In this document: one piece after another, positions 1 to 8,461 of the stretch
Layout of the letters: each line of letters begins with the position of its first letter
How positions within the stretch are numbered: the stretch's first letter is position 1
NCBI RefSeq assembly: GCF_000423425.1
Contig: NZ_AUHY01000014.1
Location: 1-58,264 of the forward strand
DNA from: Meiothermus rufus DSM 22234
GTDB lineage: Bacteria; Deinococcota; Deinococci; Deinococcales; Thermaceae
Direction: 5' to 3'
Length of the DNA stretch: 58,264 bases
The notes under the pieces: model-generated
Database searches by the model: none
What the model was told of the DNA's origin: nothing
Seen by the model: only the letters and a program-made list of their open reading frames with translations
Translations under genes and position numbers: made by a program

Positions 1-129
1 AAAGGCATCATGGGCGGGAGGGCTCTTCTCCTTTGGACTACAGCGAGCGGCCTCGGTACAGGTGAAGACCCGCTGAGCGGCGATGAGAAAGTGGATGTAG
101 TCCAGGTCATCGCACTTCGGTGGGTTCAT
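1..129 (-). CDS. Transposase, N-terminal fragment (runs off the left edge)
   Basis: The minus strand reads an open frame from an ATG at 129 to position 1 (43 codons) beginning MNPPKCDDLDYIHFLIAAQ and continuing with CTEAARCSP and PPAHDAF. I recognise this as the N-terminus of a transposase family common in thermophiles and cyanobacteria (IS701/IS4-like by memory, family not certain). An AGGGGGTG stretch just upstream would serve as ribosome-binding site; an in-frame ATG at 135 is less well spaced. The rest of the element lies outside the window. Its outer end falls somewhere between about 150 and 225, inside a former protease gene. Confidence 0.7.
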   Translation of the reverse strand, partial: MNPPKCDDLDYIHFLIAAQRVFTCTEAARCSPKEKSPPAHDAF

Positions 130-213
130 GGGCATCACCCCCTTTGGAGAAGCTTGGCTAAGCACTCTCCTCCTAGCACACAGAAGAATGTCCAGTCAAC
201 TGCAACTGCGTAA

Positions 214-765
214 CTCCTACCCTTCTTCAACTCCATTGCCATCTCCAGCACCATTCCTTTAGCCCCTGGCGACTCCGGAGGGCCGGTGATCAACCAGGCT
301 GGGCGGGTAGTGGCTGTGGTGGTGGCCATTGGCCAGCCTAACGGGGTGTTCGAGAGCTATCTTTCGCCCCTTTTGGGCCTAGCCGAGGTCCTCGAGCAGC
401 TCAAAGCAGGTCGTAAGCGGGATGTGCCCTATATTGGTGTACAGCTTTTCCCTATTGACGATGAGACAGCAGCCACTTTGGGCATCCCCAAAGAGGGCAT
501 CCTAATCCGCGGCCTGCTGCCAGGTGGGGCAGCAGAGCGGGCGGGCCTGCGGGGGTTTGTGGTGCGACGGGAAAACGGGCGGGAGGTGTTCGAGTTCGAC
601 GTGATTCTCGAGGCCGATGGGCGCCCTTTCAACGAGGTGACCCAGCTTCAGCGCTACATCCGCAGCAAGGAGGTGGGGGATGCCATAACCCTCACCGTGC
701 GGCGGGGTGGCCAGATTCTCAAGGTCGAGCTGCGCCTGACCGCCAACCCTACCCGCCGGGGCTGA
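214..765 (+). pseudogene. HtrA/DegP-type serine protease, 5'-truncated remnant
   Basis: Read in frame from the stop at 211-213, the sequence gives SSTIPLAPGDSGGPVINQAG, the nucleophile-serine region of trypsin-like HtrA proteases. A PDZ domain follows (YIGVQL, about residue 60, to the C-terminus, ending in the typical LRLTANP). The catalytic His and Asp and the signal or membrane anchor are missing, because the frame closes at 211 where the flanking IS begins. HtrA proteins normally exceed 350 residues and about 180 remain. A GTG at 286 could start a PDZ-only product but lies after the serine motif. The stop overlaps the next ATG (TGATG). Confidence 0.8.
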
Positions 766-1037
766 TGAGAAGGTCGCTTAAGGGCTTCAAAGCCCATCTG
801 CCCAGCAAGGTCTGCCCAGTGTGTGGTCGCCCCTTTCAGTGGCGCAAACGATGGGCCCGCCATTGGGCGGAGGTTTTGTACTGCTCGGCCCGCTGCCGCA
901 AGGCTAGGTTTGTAGGGGTTGGTGGCACAGCCAGACCTCACTGCGAGCCCGCCAGCCCTCGGGCAGCCGAGCGCTTCGAGTGGGAGGCGGAACGGCCAGT
1001 ACCTTGTGTCCCACAATGCGGAACTCCAGCGCAGTGA
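765..1037 (+). CDS. DUF2256 zinc-ribbon-like small protein
   Basis: Residues 14-47 match DUF2256: KVCPVCGRPFQWRKRWARHW, then VLYCSARCRKAR, with four cysteines that look like a metal-binding knuckle. DUF2256 proteins are usually about 50-60 residues and end soon after the CSxRCR motif. This frame continues to 90 residues with a low-complexity tail (GVGGTARPHCEP onward) that lies over the antisense gene at 904-1305, so the tail may be read-through past a lost stop. The start codon overlaps the stop of the truncated protease, suggesting translational coupling before the IS inserted. Molecular function of the family is unknown to me. Confidence 0.7.
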   Translation: MRRSLKGFKAHLPSKVCPVCGRPFQWRKRWARHWAEVLYCSARCRKARFVGVGGTARPHCEPASPRAAERFEWEAERPVPCVPQCGTPAQ

Positions 1038-1305
1038 ACAGCCGGTCCAAGGCTTGGGCCAGGGGGCGGGTTTCCAGAGGGCTGAAGCGCAGGCGGGGCA
1101 GTTTGGCCTCGAGGCTTTTGCAGCCGGCATAGGGCAGCAACTCTGCGGGGTCGCGCCAGCGCCGGGGCGGCCCTATTAAGAGCTCGGCCAGCACCAGGGA
1201 AAGCCCAGGATAGCGGCGCAGGAACTCCTCTGGGTCGAACTCGAGGGAAAGCTCCAGATTGACCTCTACATCCTGCCAGACTTCGCGTTTCATGGCGCTT
1301 GCCAT
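904..1305 (-). CDS. Hypothetical protein, 133 aa
   Basis: Not recognised. The protein looks real: acidic-hydrophobic N-terminus (VEVNLELSLEFDPEEFLRRY), no signal peptide, and a regular alpha/beta-like composition with charged residues spread throughout. A start at the internal ATG (1293) is also possible; neither has a strong ribosome-binding site. Its 3' end overlaps the DUF2256 frame by 134 bp on the opposite strand, so one of the two C-termini is probably an extension. Confidence 0.5.
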   Translation of the reverse strand: MASAMKREVWQDVEVNLELSLEFDPEEFLRRYPGLSLVLAELLIGPPRRWRDPAELLPYAGCKSLEAKLPRLRFSPLETRPLAQALDRLFTALEFRIVGHKVLAVPPPTRSARLPEGWRARSEVWLCHQPLQT

Positions 1306-1343
1306 ACTTCAGCTTGCAATAAACCCCACCTTGAGTCAAGCAA

Positions 1344-1370
1344 AAATAACCCGTCTGAGACGGGTTATTT
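1344..1370 (-). terminator. Rho-independent terminator of the TPR gene
   Basis: A perfect 12-bp inverted repeat (1344-1355 and 1359-1370, core AACCCGTC / GACGGGTT) with a 3-nt loop. On the minus strand it is followed by TTTTTG. It sits downstream of the gene at 1445-1894 and upstream of the one at 904-1305. Confidence 0.9.
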
Positions 1371-1444
1371 GCCTTATGGCCTCTGACAGTTGTGCTAGAA
1401 AAGTGTCAGGTCTGGTTTCCAGCAAACCAGCGCGGCCAGGTAGC

Positions 1445-1894
1445 TTAGGCGGCAAACTCGGCCTGGCGTGGGAAAGCGTTGGCTTGGGCGTGGCAGTCGT
1501 GGGCCTGGGTGGGATCGCCCAGGTAGCCCCAGGCTAGGCCGATGGCTTTCAGGCTGGCCCACTGCCCCTCTTCATCGCCAAGAAAGCGATACACAGCCAG
1601 AGCGCGGGAGAAAAGCCCCAGGGCCTCGTGGATGCTTCCGCTGTACAGTTGGGATACCCCCCAGATAAAAAGGCTTTGTGCCCAGGCCCGATTATTGCCT
1701 TTGCGCCGGGCCAGATGCTCGGCCCGTCGGGCCGGTTCAGCGGCCTGAGCGGGGGCTTGGGCTAGTTTGCTCTCTGCTTCGGCCAGGAGTTGTTCTAGGT
1801 TTTCTCGCGAGGCAAGCTTGTGGAAGTTGCTCAAGGTGCTCATCACCACAGGCCAGGCTAACAGCCCGAGCGGTTTTTTTGGCTCATTTGCCAC
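1445..1894 (-). CDS. Small TPR-repeat protein, 149 aa
   Basis: The C-terminal half (SLFIWGVSQLYSGSIHEALG, then SRALAVYRFLGDEEGQWASL and AIGLAWGYLGDPTQA) reads as two to three tetratricopeptide-like helical hairpins, expected to mediate protein contacts. The N-terminal half is alanine- and glutamate-rich. The protein stops abruptly after the last repeat. In related bacteria such TPR arrays often precede GGDEF or kinase domains, so this may be the remaining N-terminal half of a larger signalling protein, although a strong terminator follows. GTG start at 1894; an ATG at 1843 is an alternative. Confidence 0.55.
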   Translation of the reverse strand: MANEPKKPLGLLAWPVVMSTLSNFHKLASRENLEQLLAEAESKLAQAPAQAAEPARRAEHLARRKGNNRAWAQSLFIWGVSQLYSGSIHEALGLFSRALAVYRFLGDEEGQWASLKAIGLAWGYLGDPTQAHDCHAQANAFPRQAEFAA

Positions 1895-2004
1895 TGCCCG
1901 CCTTGACTTAACGGTTGCTTAACGCTCATGGCGCACACATCCTCTCCAAAAGTAGGCGGTATTGAGGCTTTTACCTTGGTCAAGCTTGGGGGTAGGCTAG
2001 TAAC

Positions 2005-3345
2005 ATGCTGGAGAGCCTAAAAGACGCCTTGCCGGGAAAGGTGAGCACAGCACCAACCGACTTGGAAACCCACGGCAAAGACGAAAGCTATCCCTTACAG
2101 CACCCTCCTTTGGCCGTGGTCTATGCCCAGGGCCTGGCCGATGTACAAGCCGCCCTGGCCTGGGCGCGGGAAAAGCGGGTAGCGGTGATTCCCTTCGGTG
2201 CGGGTACCAGCCTTGAGGGGCATGTGGTTCCCCAGGGGCCGGCCATCTCGCTCGACCTGTCGGGTATGAACCGGGTGCTCTCGCTACAGCCGGAAGATTT
2301 CCTGGCGGTAGTAGAGCCTGGCCTCACCCGCAAGGCCCTCAACGAGGCTCTCAAGGGCACAGGCTTGTTTTTTCCTGTCGATCCGGGGGCCGACGCTACC
2401 TTGGGTGGTATGGCGGCGACCAATGCCTCTGGCACGACCACGGTGCGCTACGGGGGCATGCGGCCCAACGTGCTGGCCTTACAGGTGGTATTAGCCAGCG
2501 GGGAAGTGCTCGAGCTAGGCCGGGGTGTGCGCAAGACCAGCGCCGGCTACGACCTCAAGGACCTTTTCATCGGCTCCGAGGGTACCCTTGGGGTCATTAC
2601 CCGCCTGACCTTGCGGCTTCATCCCTTGCCGGCCCACATTCACACCCTGAGGGTTTTCTTTCCCGATCTAGAGCCTTGTGCCCAGGCCGCCTATGCGGTC
2701 ATGGCCAGCGGTCTGCCGGTGGCCCGGCTGGAGCTGGTCGACGAGATGGGCCTGCGGGCCATCAACCGTTACCTGGGGCGCAGCTACCCCGAGAAGCCGG
2801 CTTTGTTTGTGGAATTCCACTCTTCTACGCCTGAGGCGCTGGCGGCGGAGTCGAGGTTGGCCCTCGAGCTGATGCAGGAGGCGGGGGCCCTCGAGGTGGA
2901 CGTGGCCCACACCCAAGAAGAGCGCACCGCCCAGTGGGAGGCCCGCCACCAGGCGTACTGGGCTTTGGTGCATCTTTTCCCTGGCCAGCAGTACCTTTCT
3001 ACCGATACCGCGGTGCCCATCTCCAAGATGCCCGAGCTGGTCAGTGTTGCCCGGCGGTTGCTGCGGGAAATGGGCTTGCAGGGCAACATCCTGGGTCATG
3101 TGGGCGATGGTAACTTCCATACCCTGGTGGTTTGCCCCCCAGGGGATGCCCGGGCTGAGGCTTTTTCCCAGCGGCTGGTGGAGCACACCTTGGCCCTGGG
3201 GGGTACCTGCACTGGCGAGCACGGGGTGGGCTTGCGCAAGAAAAAGTACCTAGCTCAGGAACATGGGCCGGCCTTGCTTTGGATGAAGCAACTCAAAAAC
3301 CTCTTCGACCCTTTGGGTCTGCTCAACCCGGGTAAGATTTTCTAG
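2005..3345 (+). CDS. FAD-linked oxidase, D-lactate dehydrogenase / glycolate oxidase GlcD type
   Basis: A 446-residue soluble flavoprotein of the FAD_binding_4 plus FAD-oxidase_C architecture. The FAD-binding half carries VIPFGAGTSLEGHV and FFPVDPGADATLGGMAATNA, then GYDLKDLFIGSEGTLGVIT. The C-terminal half carries HVGDGNFHTLVV, with the histidines that bind substrate or metal in this family, and TGEHGVGLRKKKYL. Such enzymes oxidise D-lactate or glycolate and pass electrons to quinone or cytochrome. No Fe-S partner subunits (GlcE/GlcF) lie next to it, favouring a single-subunit D-lactate dehydrogenase. Its neighbours suggest no pathway; it stands alone and converges with the gene at 3388. Confidence 0.85.
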   Translation: MLESLKDALPGKVSTAPTDLETHGKDESYPLQHPPLAVVYAQGLADVQAALAWAREKRVAVIPFGAGTSLEGHVVPQGPAISLDLSGMNRVLSLQPEDFLAVVEPGLTRKALNEALKGTGLFFPVDPGADATLGGMAATNASGTTTVRYGGMRPNVLALQVVLASGEVLELGRGVRKTSAGYDLKDLFIGSEGTLGVITRLTLRLHPLPAHIHTLRVFFPDLEPCAQAAYAVMASGLPVARLELVDEMGLRAINRYLGRSYPEKPALFVEFHSSTPEALAAESRLALELMQEAGALEVDVAHTQEERTAQWEARHQAYWALVHLFPGQQYLSTDTAVPISKMPELVSVARRLLREMGLQGNILGHVGDGNFHTLVVCPPGDARAEAFSQRLVEHTLALGGTCTGEHGVGLRKKKYLAQEHGPALLWMKQLKNLFDPLGLLNPGKIF

Positions 3346-3387
3346 GCCATGCCGGGTTGACTACTTTGTGCTGCTTGCGCCGAACCC

Positions 3388-4401
3388 CTAATTTTTCAAG
3401 CCCAGGCCGGGGGCGCAAGAGTGGCTGAGCAGCTTGAACTGGTTTTGCAGGCCGTCGGAGCGCTGGGACATGGGGATGCCGATATCGCTATGCCTCGAGA
3501 CCACCTGGCGCAGGGTACCGCCGGGGCGGCCCAGTGTATCGGTATAGAAGACCTCAGGGCCATTGGGGTTATACCAGTAGACCGGGCCGTGATAGGCCTC
3601 GCGCTGGCAGCCCCGCAGGTTTTGGAATCCTCTAAAAACCGCCTCAGTGTAGTGCAGCTCGTTGGGGTTGGCAGGGTTAAGGGTGGTGATGGGGTCGAAG
3701 ACCGCGGTAGAGGCGATAACTTCAACTTTTTCTGCCAGTCGAAGCCGGAAGGTCCATATTTCGTAGAGCGAGCCGGGGTTTGGGCCGTGGCAGCCGCTAC
3801 CTGGTAGGGTCATCACCGTGCGGCCTACGTCGTTGTTGGGGTCGGCGTCGCTCAGGCTGCGGTCACGATCACAGATAGAGCCCGCTAGGCCGGTGTCGGC
3901 CATGCCCTGCACGCTAAGGCGGTGGCCGCTAGGGGCTACTAGGTCGAAGAGGAGAGAGTGCAGACGGGTGGTGTAGCGCCGTACCCCGCCGGTGCCCATG
4001 TGGGCCACAATACGGGTACTGGTCAGGGCCACGCGCCCTTCGTCGTTGAGGGTACCTCGATTAGCTACAAAAACCTTGAAGCCCTCGTGAGCCTCGGGCA
4101 TACCGGCCAGCTTGCCCACGTAGCCGAAGGGGGGTAGTTCAGGGTTGGCCAGGCTGCGGCGGGGGTCGTCGCCGTGATCGTGGTCGAAGTAGCAGCCATA
4201 ATCCGGGTCTACCGGGGGGTGCCAGGTTGGGTACCGCTCGCCGTCGGGGCCCAGAACGGTGTAGCGGTTGTGTACCCACTCTGGGCAGTGTTGCCTTGCG
4301 ATAGGGGTGGGCTGCCCAGGTGGGAGAGCCTTGGTGGTTTCGCAGGCCAGCAGAACCCCTACCAGCCCTCCCAGCAAAGCCAGGCTGCGCCGCATGGACA
4401 A
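3388..4401 (-). CDS. Secreted or lipoprotein hypothetical, 337 aa
   Basis: The N-terminus has two arginines, a hydrophobic stretch (SLALLGGLVGVLLACE) and a lipobox-like LLAC, so the product is probably a lipoprotein anchored outside the cytoplasmic membrane. The mature part is rich in His, Asp, Tyr and Pro (DPDYGCYFDHDHGDDPRR, WVHNRY, HYGPVYWYNPNG-like motifs) and has several cysteines. No catalytic family is recognised; histidine/aspartate clusters might bind metal, but that is a guess. ATG at 4395 is an alternative start. It lies 3' of the YceI gene on the same strand. Confidence 0.65.
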   Translation of the reverse strand: MSMRRSLALLGGLVGVLLACETTKALPPGQPTPIARQHCPEWVHNRYTVLGPDGERYPTWHPPVDPDYGCYFDHDHGDDPRRSLANPELPPFGYVGKLAGMPEAHEGFKVFVANRGTLNDEGRVALTSTRIVAHMGTGGVRRYTTRLHSLLFDLVAPSGHRLSVQGMADTGLAGSICDRDRSLSDADPNNDVGRTVMTLPGSGCHGPNPGSLYEIWTFRLRLAEKVEVIASTAVFDPITTLNPANPNELHYTEAVFRGFQNLRGCQREAYHGPVYWYNPNGPEVFYTDTLGRPGGTLRQVVSRHSDIGIPMSQRSDGLQNQFKLLSHSCAPGLGLKN

Positions 4402-4451
4402 AGCTTAGCAAAATCGGGGTCTTGGGGGGCTAAACCACGGTTTAGCTTTTC

Positions 4452-4985
4452 TTAACGCAGGCTGGCTCGAGCCTCCAGGCGTACTTCGACGGGGTCGTTC
4501 ACCCGAAGAAACAGCAAGCTAGGGGGGGTGAGGTTCCACTCGGAAAAACGGGTGTTGAAGCCACCAGAAAAGCGGTAGCCACTGCCTTCCTGTACCAGCC
4601 GACCGACGATGCGCACGCTCCGGCGGGTCCCGCTGATCTCCAGGGTACCCAGCAGCACGGCTTCCTCGCCGTTCTGGCTGAGGCGCTCTACCTCCAAGCA
4701 GCTTTGGGGAAAGCGGTTGACATCGAAGACTCCCCGAGCATCGGCGTCGCGCAGAGGGTTGCCTGAGTCGAAGCGGCTTAGGTCTACACAGACCCGGCCA
4801 GCGGCCTCGCCGGTCTGGCTGTTCCAGCGCACATTGCCTTGCACGCTGGTGTTGATGCCTTCCCAACGGCCCAGGTTGTAGCTGGCCTTGTAGGTTACCC
4901 GGCCTTCAATAGCGTAGGTCTGGCTCTGGGCTAGGCCGAGGCCCAATGCGGCCCAAAGGAGGACGATGAGCGGGTATGGCCTCAT
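4452..4985 (-). CDS. YceI family secreted protein
   Basis: A 177-residue protein with a cleavable signal peptide ([17 protein letters not shown]) and the YceI lipocalin-like barrel pattern: YAIEGRVTYKASYNLGRWEG, then RVCVDLSRFDSGNPLRDADA, FDVNRFPQSCLEV, a GTLEISGTRRSVRIVGRL strand pair and a C-terminal strand. YceI barrels bind polyisoprenoid-type amphiphiles and are associated with stress or lipid handling in the periplasm. It starts 11 bp after the stop of the upstream SDR gene, so the two are probably co-transcribed. Confidence 0.8.
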   Translation of the reverse strand: MRPYPLIVLLWAALGLGLAQSQTYAIEGRVTYKASYNLGRWEGINTSVQGNVRWNSQTGEAAGRVCVDLSRFDSGNPLRDADARGVFDVNRFPQSCLEVERLSQNGEEAVLLGTLEISGTRRSVRIVGRLVQEGSGYRFSGGFNTRFSEWNLTPPSLLFLRVNDPVEVRLEARASLR

Positions 4986-4996
4986 GGTTTTGCCCC

Positions 4997-5629
4997 CTAA
5001 CGAACCTCCAGAGTCTCAGGCAGGGGGTCGGCCAGGGCCCCCTCGAGGATGCGCTCGGCGGCTTGTGCTGGGGCCAAAGCGTTTTTGGGAGGTTCGCCAA
5101 AGGGGGCCCAGAGAGGGGTGGCAACGGCTGGCAGGCGTACCAGGCAGAAGCGCACCCCTTCGCGGCGAAACTCCCGGCGGGCTACGTGCAGCACCCCTTC
5201 GGCGGCCAGTTTGCTGGCAGTGTAAGCGGCTAGGCCCGGTACGCTGACCAGCTCGGGGTAGACCCCCAGCACCACCCCTCGGGCCCCGGGCCGGAAGGAG
5301 AGGTGCTTGAGGGCTAGGAGTAGCCCCTTTAGGTTGGCGGTAAACAGGCGCTCGAGGTCTTTTGTGCCCAGTTCGCGCAGGCCCTGTCGCACGACCGCGC
5401 CTGCGGCGTAGATGAATAAGTCTAGGGGCCCTACCTCGGCAGCCAGGGCCTGCACCTCCAGCTCATGGCCCAGCTCGGCGGGCACAGCCCGAGCCCCCAG
5501 GCGGCGGGCCAGCTCTGCCAGTGCCTGCCCATTGCGCCCGGAAAGCCACAATTGCCCCCCTCGCGCCGCCAGTGCGCTGGCCAGGGCTTGGCCGATGCCG
5601 CCGGTAGCGCCTAATACCAAGGTATTCAC
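4997..5629 (-). CDS. Short-chain dehydrogenase/reductase (SDR)
   Basis: A 210-residue Rossmann-fold oxidoreductase. The dinucleotide-binding motif VLGATGGIGQALASAL opens the protein, followed by IYAAGAVV (the NAAG-like motif) and the catalytic YTASK. A clear Ser of the triad is not obvious before the Tyr (GVVLGVYPELVSVPG has one nearby). At 210 residues it is short for the family (about 250), trimmed at the C-terminus. GTG start. The palindrome CCTAACATTAGG lies immediately upstream (5632-5643). Substrate unknown. Confidence 0.8.
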   Translation of the reverse strand: MNTLVLGATGGIGQALASALAARGGQLWLSGRNGQALAELARRLGARAVPAELGHELEVQALAAEVGPLDLFIYAAGAVVRQGLRELGTKDLERLFTANLKGLLLALKHLSFRPGARGVVLGVYPELVSVPGLAAYTASKLAAEGVLHVARREFRREGVRFCLVRLPAVATPLWAPFGEPPKNALAPAQAAERILEGALADPLPETLEVR

Positions 5630-5684
5630 GCCCTAACATTAGGTTTCCTCTAAAAAACCCACCGTAGCCTAGGGGCCAATCAGG

Positions 5685-8204
5685 CTAAAGAACTTTGTTT
5701 TCCATTTGGGCGGCCTGCTCGAGGGTCATGGGCAGGCCGATGTAGTACCCCTGGGCAAAGTGGCAGCCGTGGCGGCTAAGCCACTCGAGCTGGGCCTGGC
5801 TTTCCACTCCCTCGGCCAAGGTTTTAAGGCCAAAGGCATTGGCCAGGTGTAGCACGGCCCGCAGGATGTTTTCCGAAGAGGGGTTTTGCCCTATTTCGGC
5901 CACAAAACTTTTGTCAATTTTGATGAGGTCCACCGGAATTTGCTTGAGGTGGGCCAAGGAGGAATAGCCCATGCCAAAGTCGTCGAGGGCTACCCGCACC
6001 CCCAGGCCGCGCAGAGCCACCAGGCCCCCCAGCCACCTCTGCCGCTCAGGCAAAAGGGCCGACTCGGTGATCTCGAGCCAAAGCATCTGGGGTTGCAGGT
6101 TTTCTTCTACCAGTGAGCGCACCACCTCGCGGACCCAGTTGGGGTGGGCTAGGGTGACGGCAGAGAAGTTGATGGAGAGTTCGGCCCCCAGGTGCTGTTG
6201 ATCGCGTACAGCTTGTTTGAGCACGGCTAGGTCGAGTTCTCCAATCAAACCGGCTTCCTCTGCCAGAGGTACGAACTCGCTGGGGTGCAAGAAGCCTCGG
6301 GTGGGGTGTTCCCAGCGGACCAGGGCTTCCCATTTGCTCACCCTGCGTTCGGGAAGGCTCAGGATGGGCTGGTAGCGGATCAGGAAGCGGCCTTCGCGAA
6401 TGGTTTGTCGCAACAGTTGGATGGTCTTGAGGCGCTCGAGGGAGTTGAGGTCTTGGGTAGGGTCGTAGATGGCGATGCCGCTGTGGGCATGCTTGGCCTG
6501 GTACATGGCCACGTCTGCTGCGCGGGCCAGCTCGTCGAGGCTTTGGCCGTGTTCGGGATAGAGGGCCACCCCTAGGCTAGCCTGGACATGAATGGACTGG
6601 TCAGCCAGGGTAAAGGGTTCGTCAAAGACCGCTCGCACCCGCCGGGCAGCGCTTAGGGCCGACTGGCGGTCGGCAGAGGCCAAAAGCACGGCAAACTCAT
6701 CCCCTCCCATGCGGACCAAGAGGTCGTCTTGACGCAAGACCTCACGGATGCGCAGGGCAAGCTGGCGGAGCAGTTCGTCGCCAGCCTGATGGTCCAGGGT
6801 GTCGTTGACCATTTTGAAATTGTCCAGATCGAGGTAGATCAAAGCGGGGGTTTCGCGCCGGCGTCGGTCGGCCACAAAAACCTTCTCCGCTACGGCCCAG
6901 AGTTTGCGCCGGTTGGGTAAGTCGGTAAGGGGGTCGTGGTAGGCCAGATACTCGATGCGGGCTTGCTGGCGTTTGCGCTCCCCTACATCGCGGATGGAGA
7001 TCATAACCTGCTTCTGCCCTCCAAACTCTACCAGCGCGCCCAGGGCCTCGACCTCGAGTGCACGCCCATCCTTGCTCAGCAGGCGAACCTCCTCTACCCG
7101 GTCGGGTTCGCCCCCCAGGATACGCTGTACCCGCTCGGCCACCCGGGGTAGCGACTCGGGGTGCACAAAATGGGTCAGAGGGCGGCCTACCACCTCCTCC
7201 AGGCGCGGGTAACCCAGCCCGCGCAGTCCCGCTGGGTTGAGGTAAAGCAGCTTGGAACCGTCGTAGAGGGCTACTGCGTCGGGTAGGGTTTCCAGCAGGG
7301 TGCGGTAGAGGGTTTCCTGTTCGCGCAGGGCCTGATAGGCCTGGGCCCGGCCCATGGCCAGGCTGAGCTGGGCCGCGACCCCTTCTAAGAAGCCCAGGTC
7401 CCGGGGCTCGAGGCTGGGGGCATCGCTGCTGACTACCAGCACGCCCTGCACACTGCCCTTGACCAGCAGGGGCACCGCCATCAGGCTGCGGTCTCCTACC
7501 AGACCGGCCTTGCTGCGTTCCTCGGTGGAGTAAAGCACGACTGTTTCACCAGAGCGGGCTACACGCAGTACGAGTTCGTGGGTAGGGCCGAAGTGGTCGG
7601 GTAGGGTTTGTTTCCCTCCTAGCCAGACCCGCCGGAGTTGCTCGCCTTCGGGCAGATAGGCGGCCACGCTGTCGAAGCGGGGGTGTTCTTGTAAAGCATC
7701 CACCACACCCCGCATCAGCGCCTGGGGGTCGAGGTCGCGGCTTAGGCCGTCGCGTACTTTGGAAAAAAGGGCCAGCTCGAGGTTGCGCGCTTCGGCCTCG
7801 GCCTGGCTCTGGGCCATAGCGGCCTCGGCCAGCGAGCGGCGGTCGTACTGGTAGCGGAATAGTCCTATGGTCAAGCAGGCGGCCAGACCCGTTCCGATGG
7901 CTAGGTACACAAACTCGTGCAGGCCGGGGTCCCACTGGGCACCAACCCAGTTGAGCAGGATGATCTGTAAGGGAGCTTGAAGCAGACCCATCAGCAGCGC
8001 CCCGCCTAGACCCCCAACCCAGCTCAGCAACATCAGCCCTGGCAGCACCAAGATCAGCAGATTCTTGCCAAAACCGCGGTAAAATTCAGGAAAAAGCAAT
8101 ATGTAAGCCAGCAGAAGTCCGAAGCCCACGGAAAGCTCGAGCCAGCGGGGCCTGAGCCAGGCCGTGGCCTGCTTCTTTAGAACACTTTTCTGCCAAGCCT
8201 GCAA
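5685..8204 (-). CDS. Membrane GAF-PAS-GGDEF-EAL cyclic-di-GMP protein
   Basis: An 839-residue signalling enzyme. Residues 1-120 form about four to five membrane helices. A short coiled linker leads to a GAF domain (about 150-290) and a PAS domain (about 297-415). The diguanylate cyclase domain (420-585) keeps an intact GGDEF at 500-504 and the inhibitory RxxD site at 491-494. The phosphodiesterase domain (595-835) keeps EAL at 626-628, plus DDFGMGYSSL and KIDKSFV. Both activities therefore look possible; which dominates cannot be read from sequence. No c-di-GMP effector lies adjacent. A 257-bp gap separates it from the upstream photolyase. Confidence 0.92.
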   Translation of the reverse strand: MQAWQKSVLKKQATAWLRPRWLELSVGFGLLLAYILLFPEFYRGFGKNLLILVLPGLMLLSWVGGLGGALLMGLLQAPLQIILLNWVGAQWDPGLHEFVYLAIGTGLAACLTIGLFRYQYDRRSLAEAAMAQSQAEAEARNLELALFSKVRDGLSRDLDPQALMRGVVDALQEHPRFDSVAAYLPEGEQLRRVWLGGKQTLPDHFGPTHELVLRVARSGETVVLYSTEERSKAGLVGDRSLMAVPLLVKGSVQGVLVVSSDAPSLEPRDLGFLEGVAAQLSLAMGRAQAYQALREQETLYRTLLETLPDAVALYDGSKLLYLNPAGLRGLGYPRLEEVVGRPLTHFVHPESLPRVAERVQRILGGEPDRVEEVRLLSKDGRALEVEALGALVEFGGQKQVMISIRDVGERKRQQARIEYLAYHDPLTDLPNRRKLWAVAEKVFVADRRRRETPALIYLDLDNFKMVNDTLDHQAGDELLRQLALRIREVLRQDDLLVRMGGDEFAVLLASADRQSALSAARRVRAVFDEPFTLADQSIHVQASLGVALYPEHGQSLDELARAADVAMYQAKHAHSGIAIYDPTQDLNSLERLKTIQLLRQTIREGRFLIRYQPILSLPERRVSKWEALVRWEHPTRGFLHPSEFVPLAEEAGLIGELDLAVLKQAVRDQQHLGAELSINFSAVTLAHPNWVREVVRSLVEENLQPQMLWLEITESALLPERQRWLGGLVALRGLGVRVALDDFGMGYSSLAHLKQIPVDLIKIDKSFVAEIGQNPSSENILRAVLHLANAFGLKTLAEGVESQAQLEWLSRHGCHFAQGYYIGLPMTLEQAAQMENKVL

Positions 8205-8461
8205 GCGCTTATCCTCCTCACCCTGGCAACTACTTCGGTTTTAGCTGATTGGAGGGCGTTCCCTTCGGGCCTTCCTTGGAGAGTCTACATGAGAAACCCT
8301 TCCGGCGATAACGTTATTCACACCACGGCTATAGATAACGCCAGGGCTATTCCTGCCGTTACGGCTAAGGTAGTCGTCGGCACAAGCCACAGGCCAGGAT
8401 AGCCTAACCCCTAGCCTCAGCAGGTAACGGGGGATTGATGTTTGCTTGAGTCGGCTATCAT
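8205..8461. other. 257-bp intergenic region, little recognisable
   Basis: This lies between the 3' end of the photolyase gene and the start of the GGDEF-EAL gene (both minus strand). It holds a perfect ATAACGTTAT palindrome (8308-8317) and an imperfect inverted repeat around 8335-8365 (ATAACGCCAGG against CCTGCCGTTAC). A 74-codon minus-strand frame (8241-8465) crosses it, but its composition is not gene-like. It may be the long leader of the GGDEF-EAL mRNA. I see no convincing promoter or known riboswitch. Confidence 0.4.
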
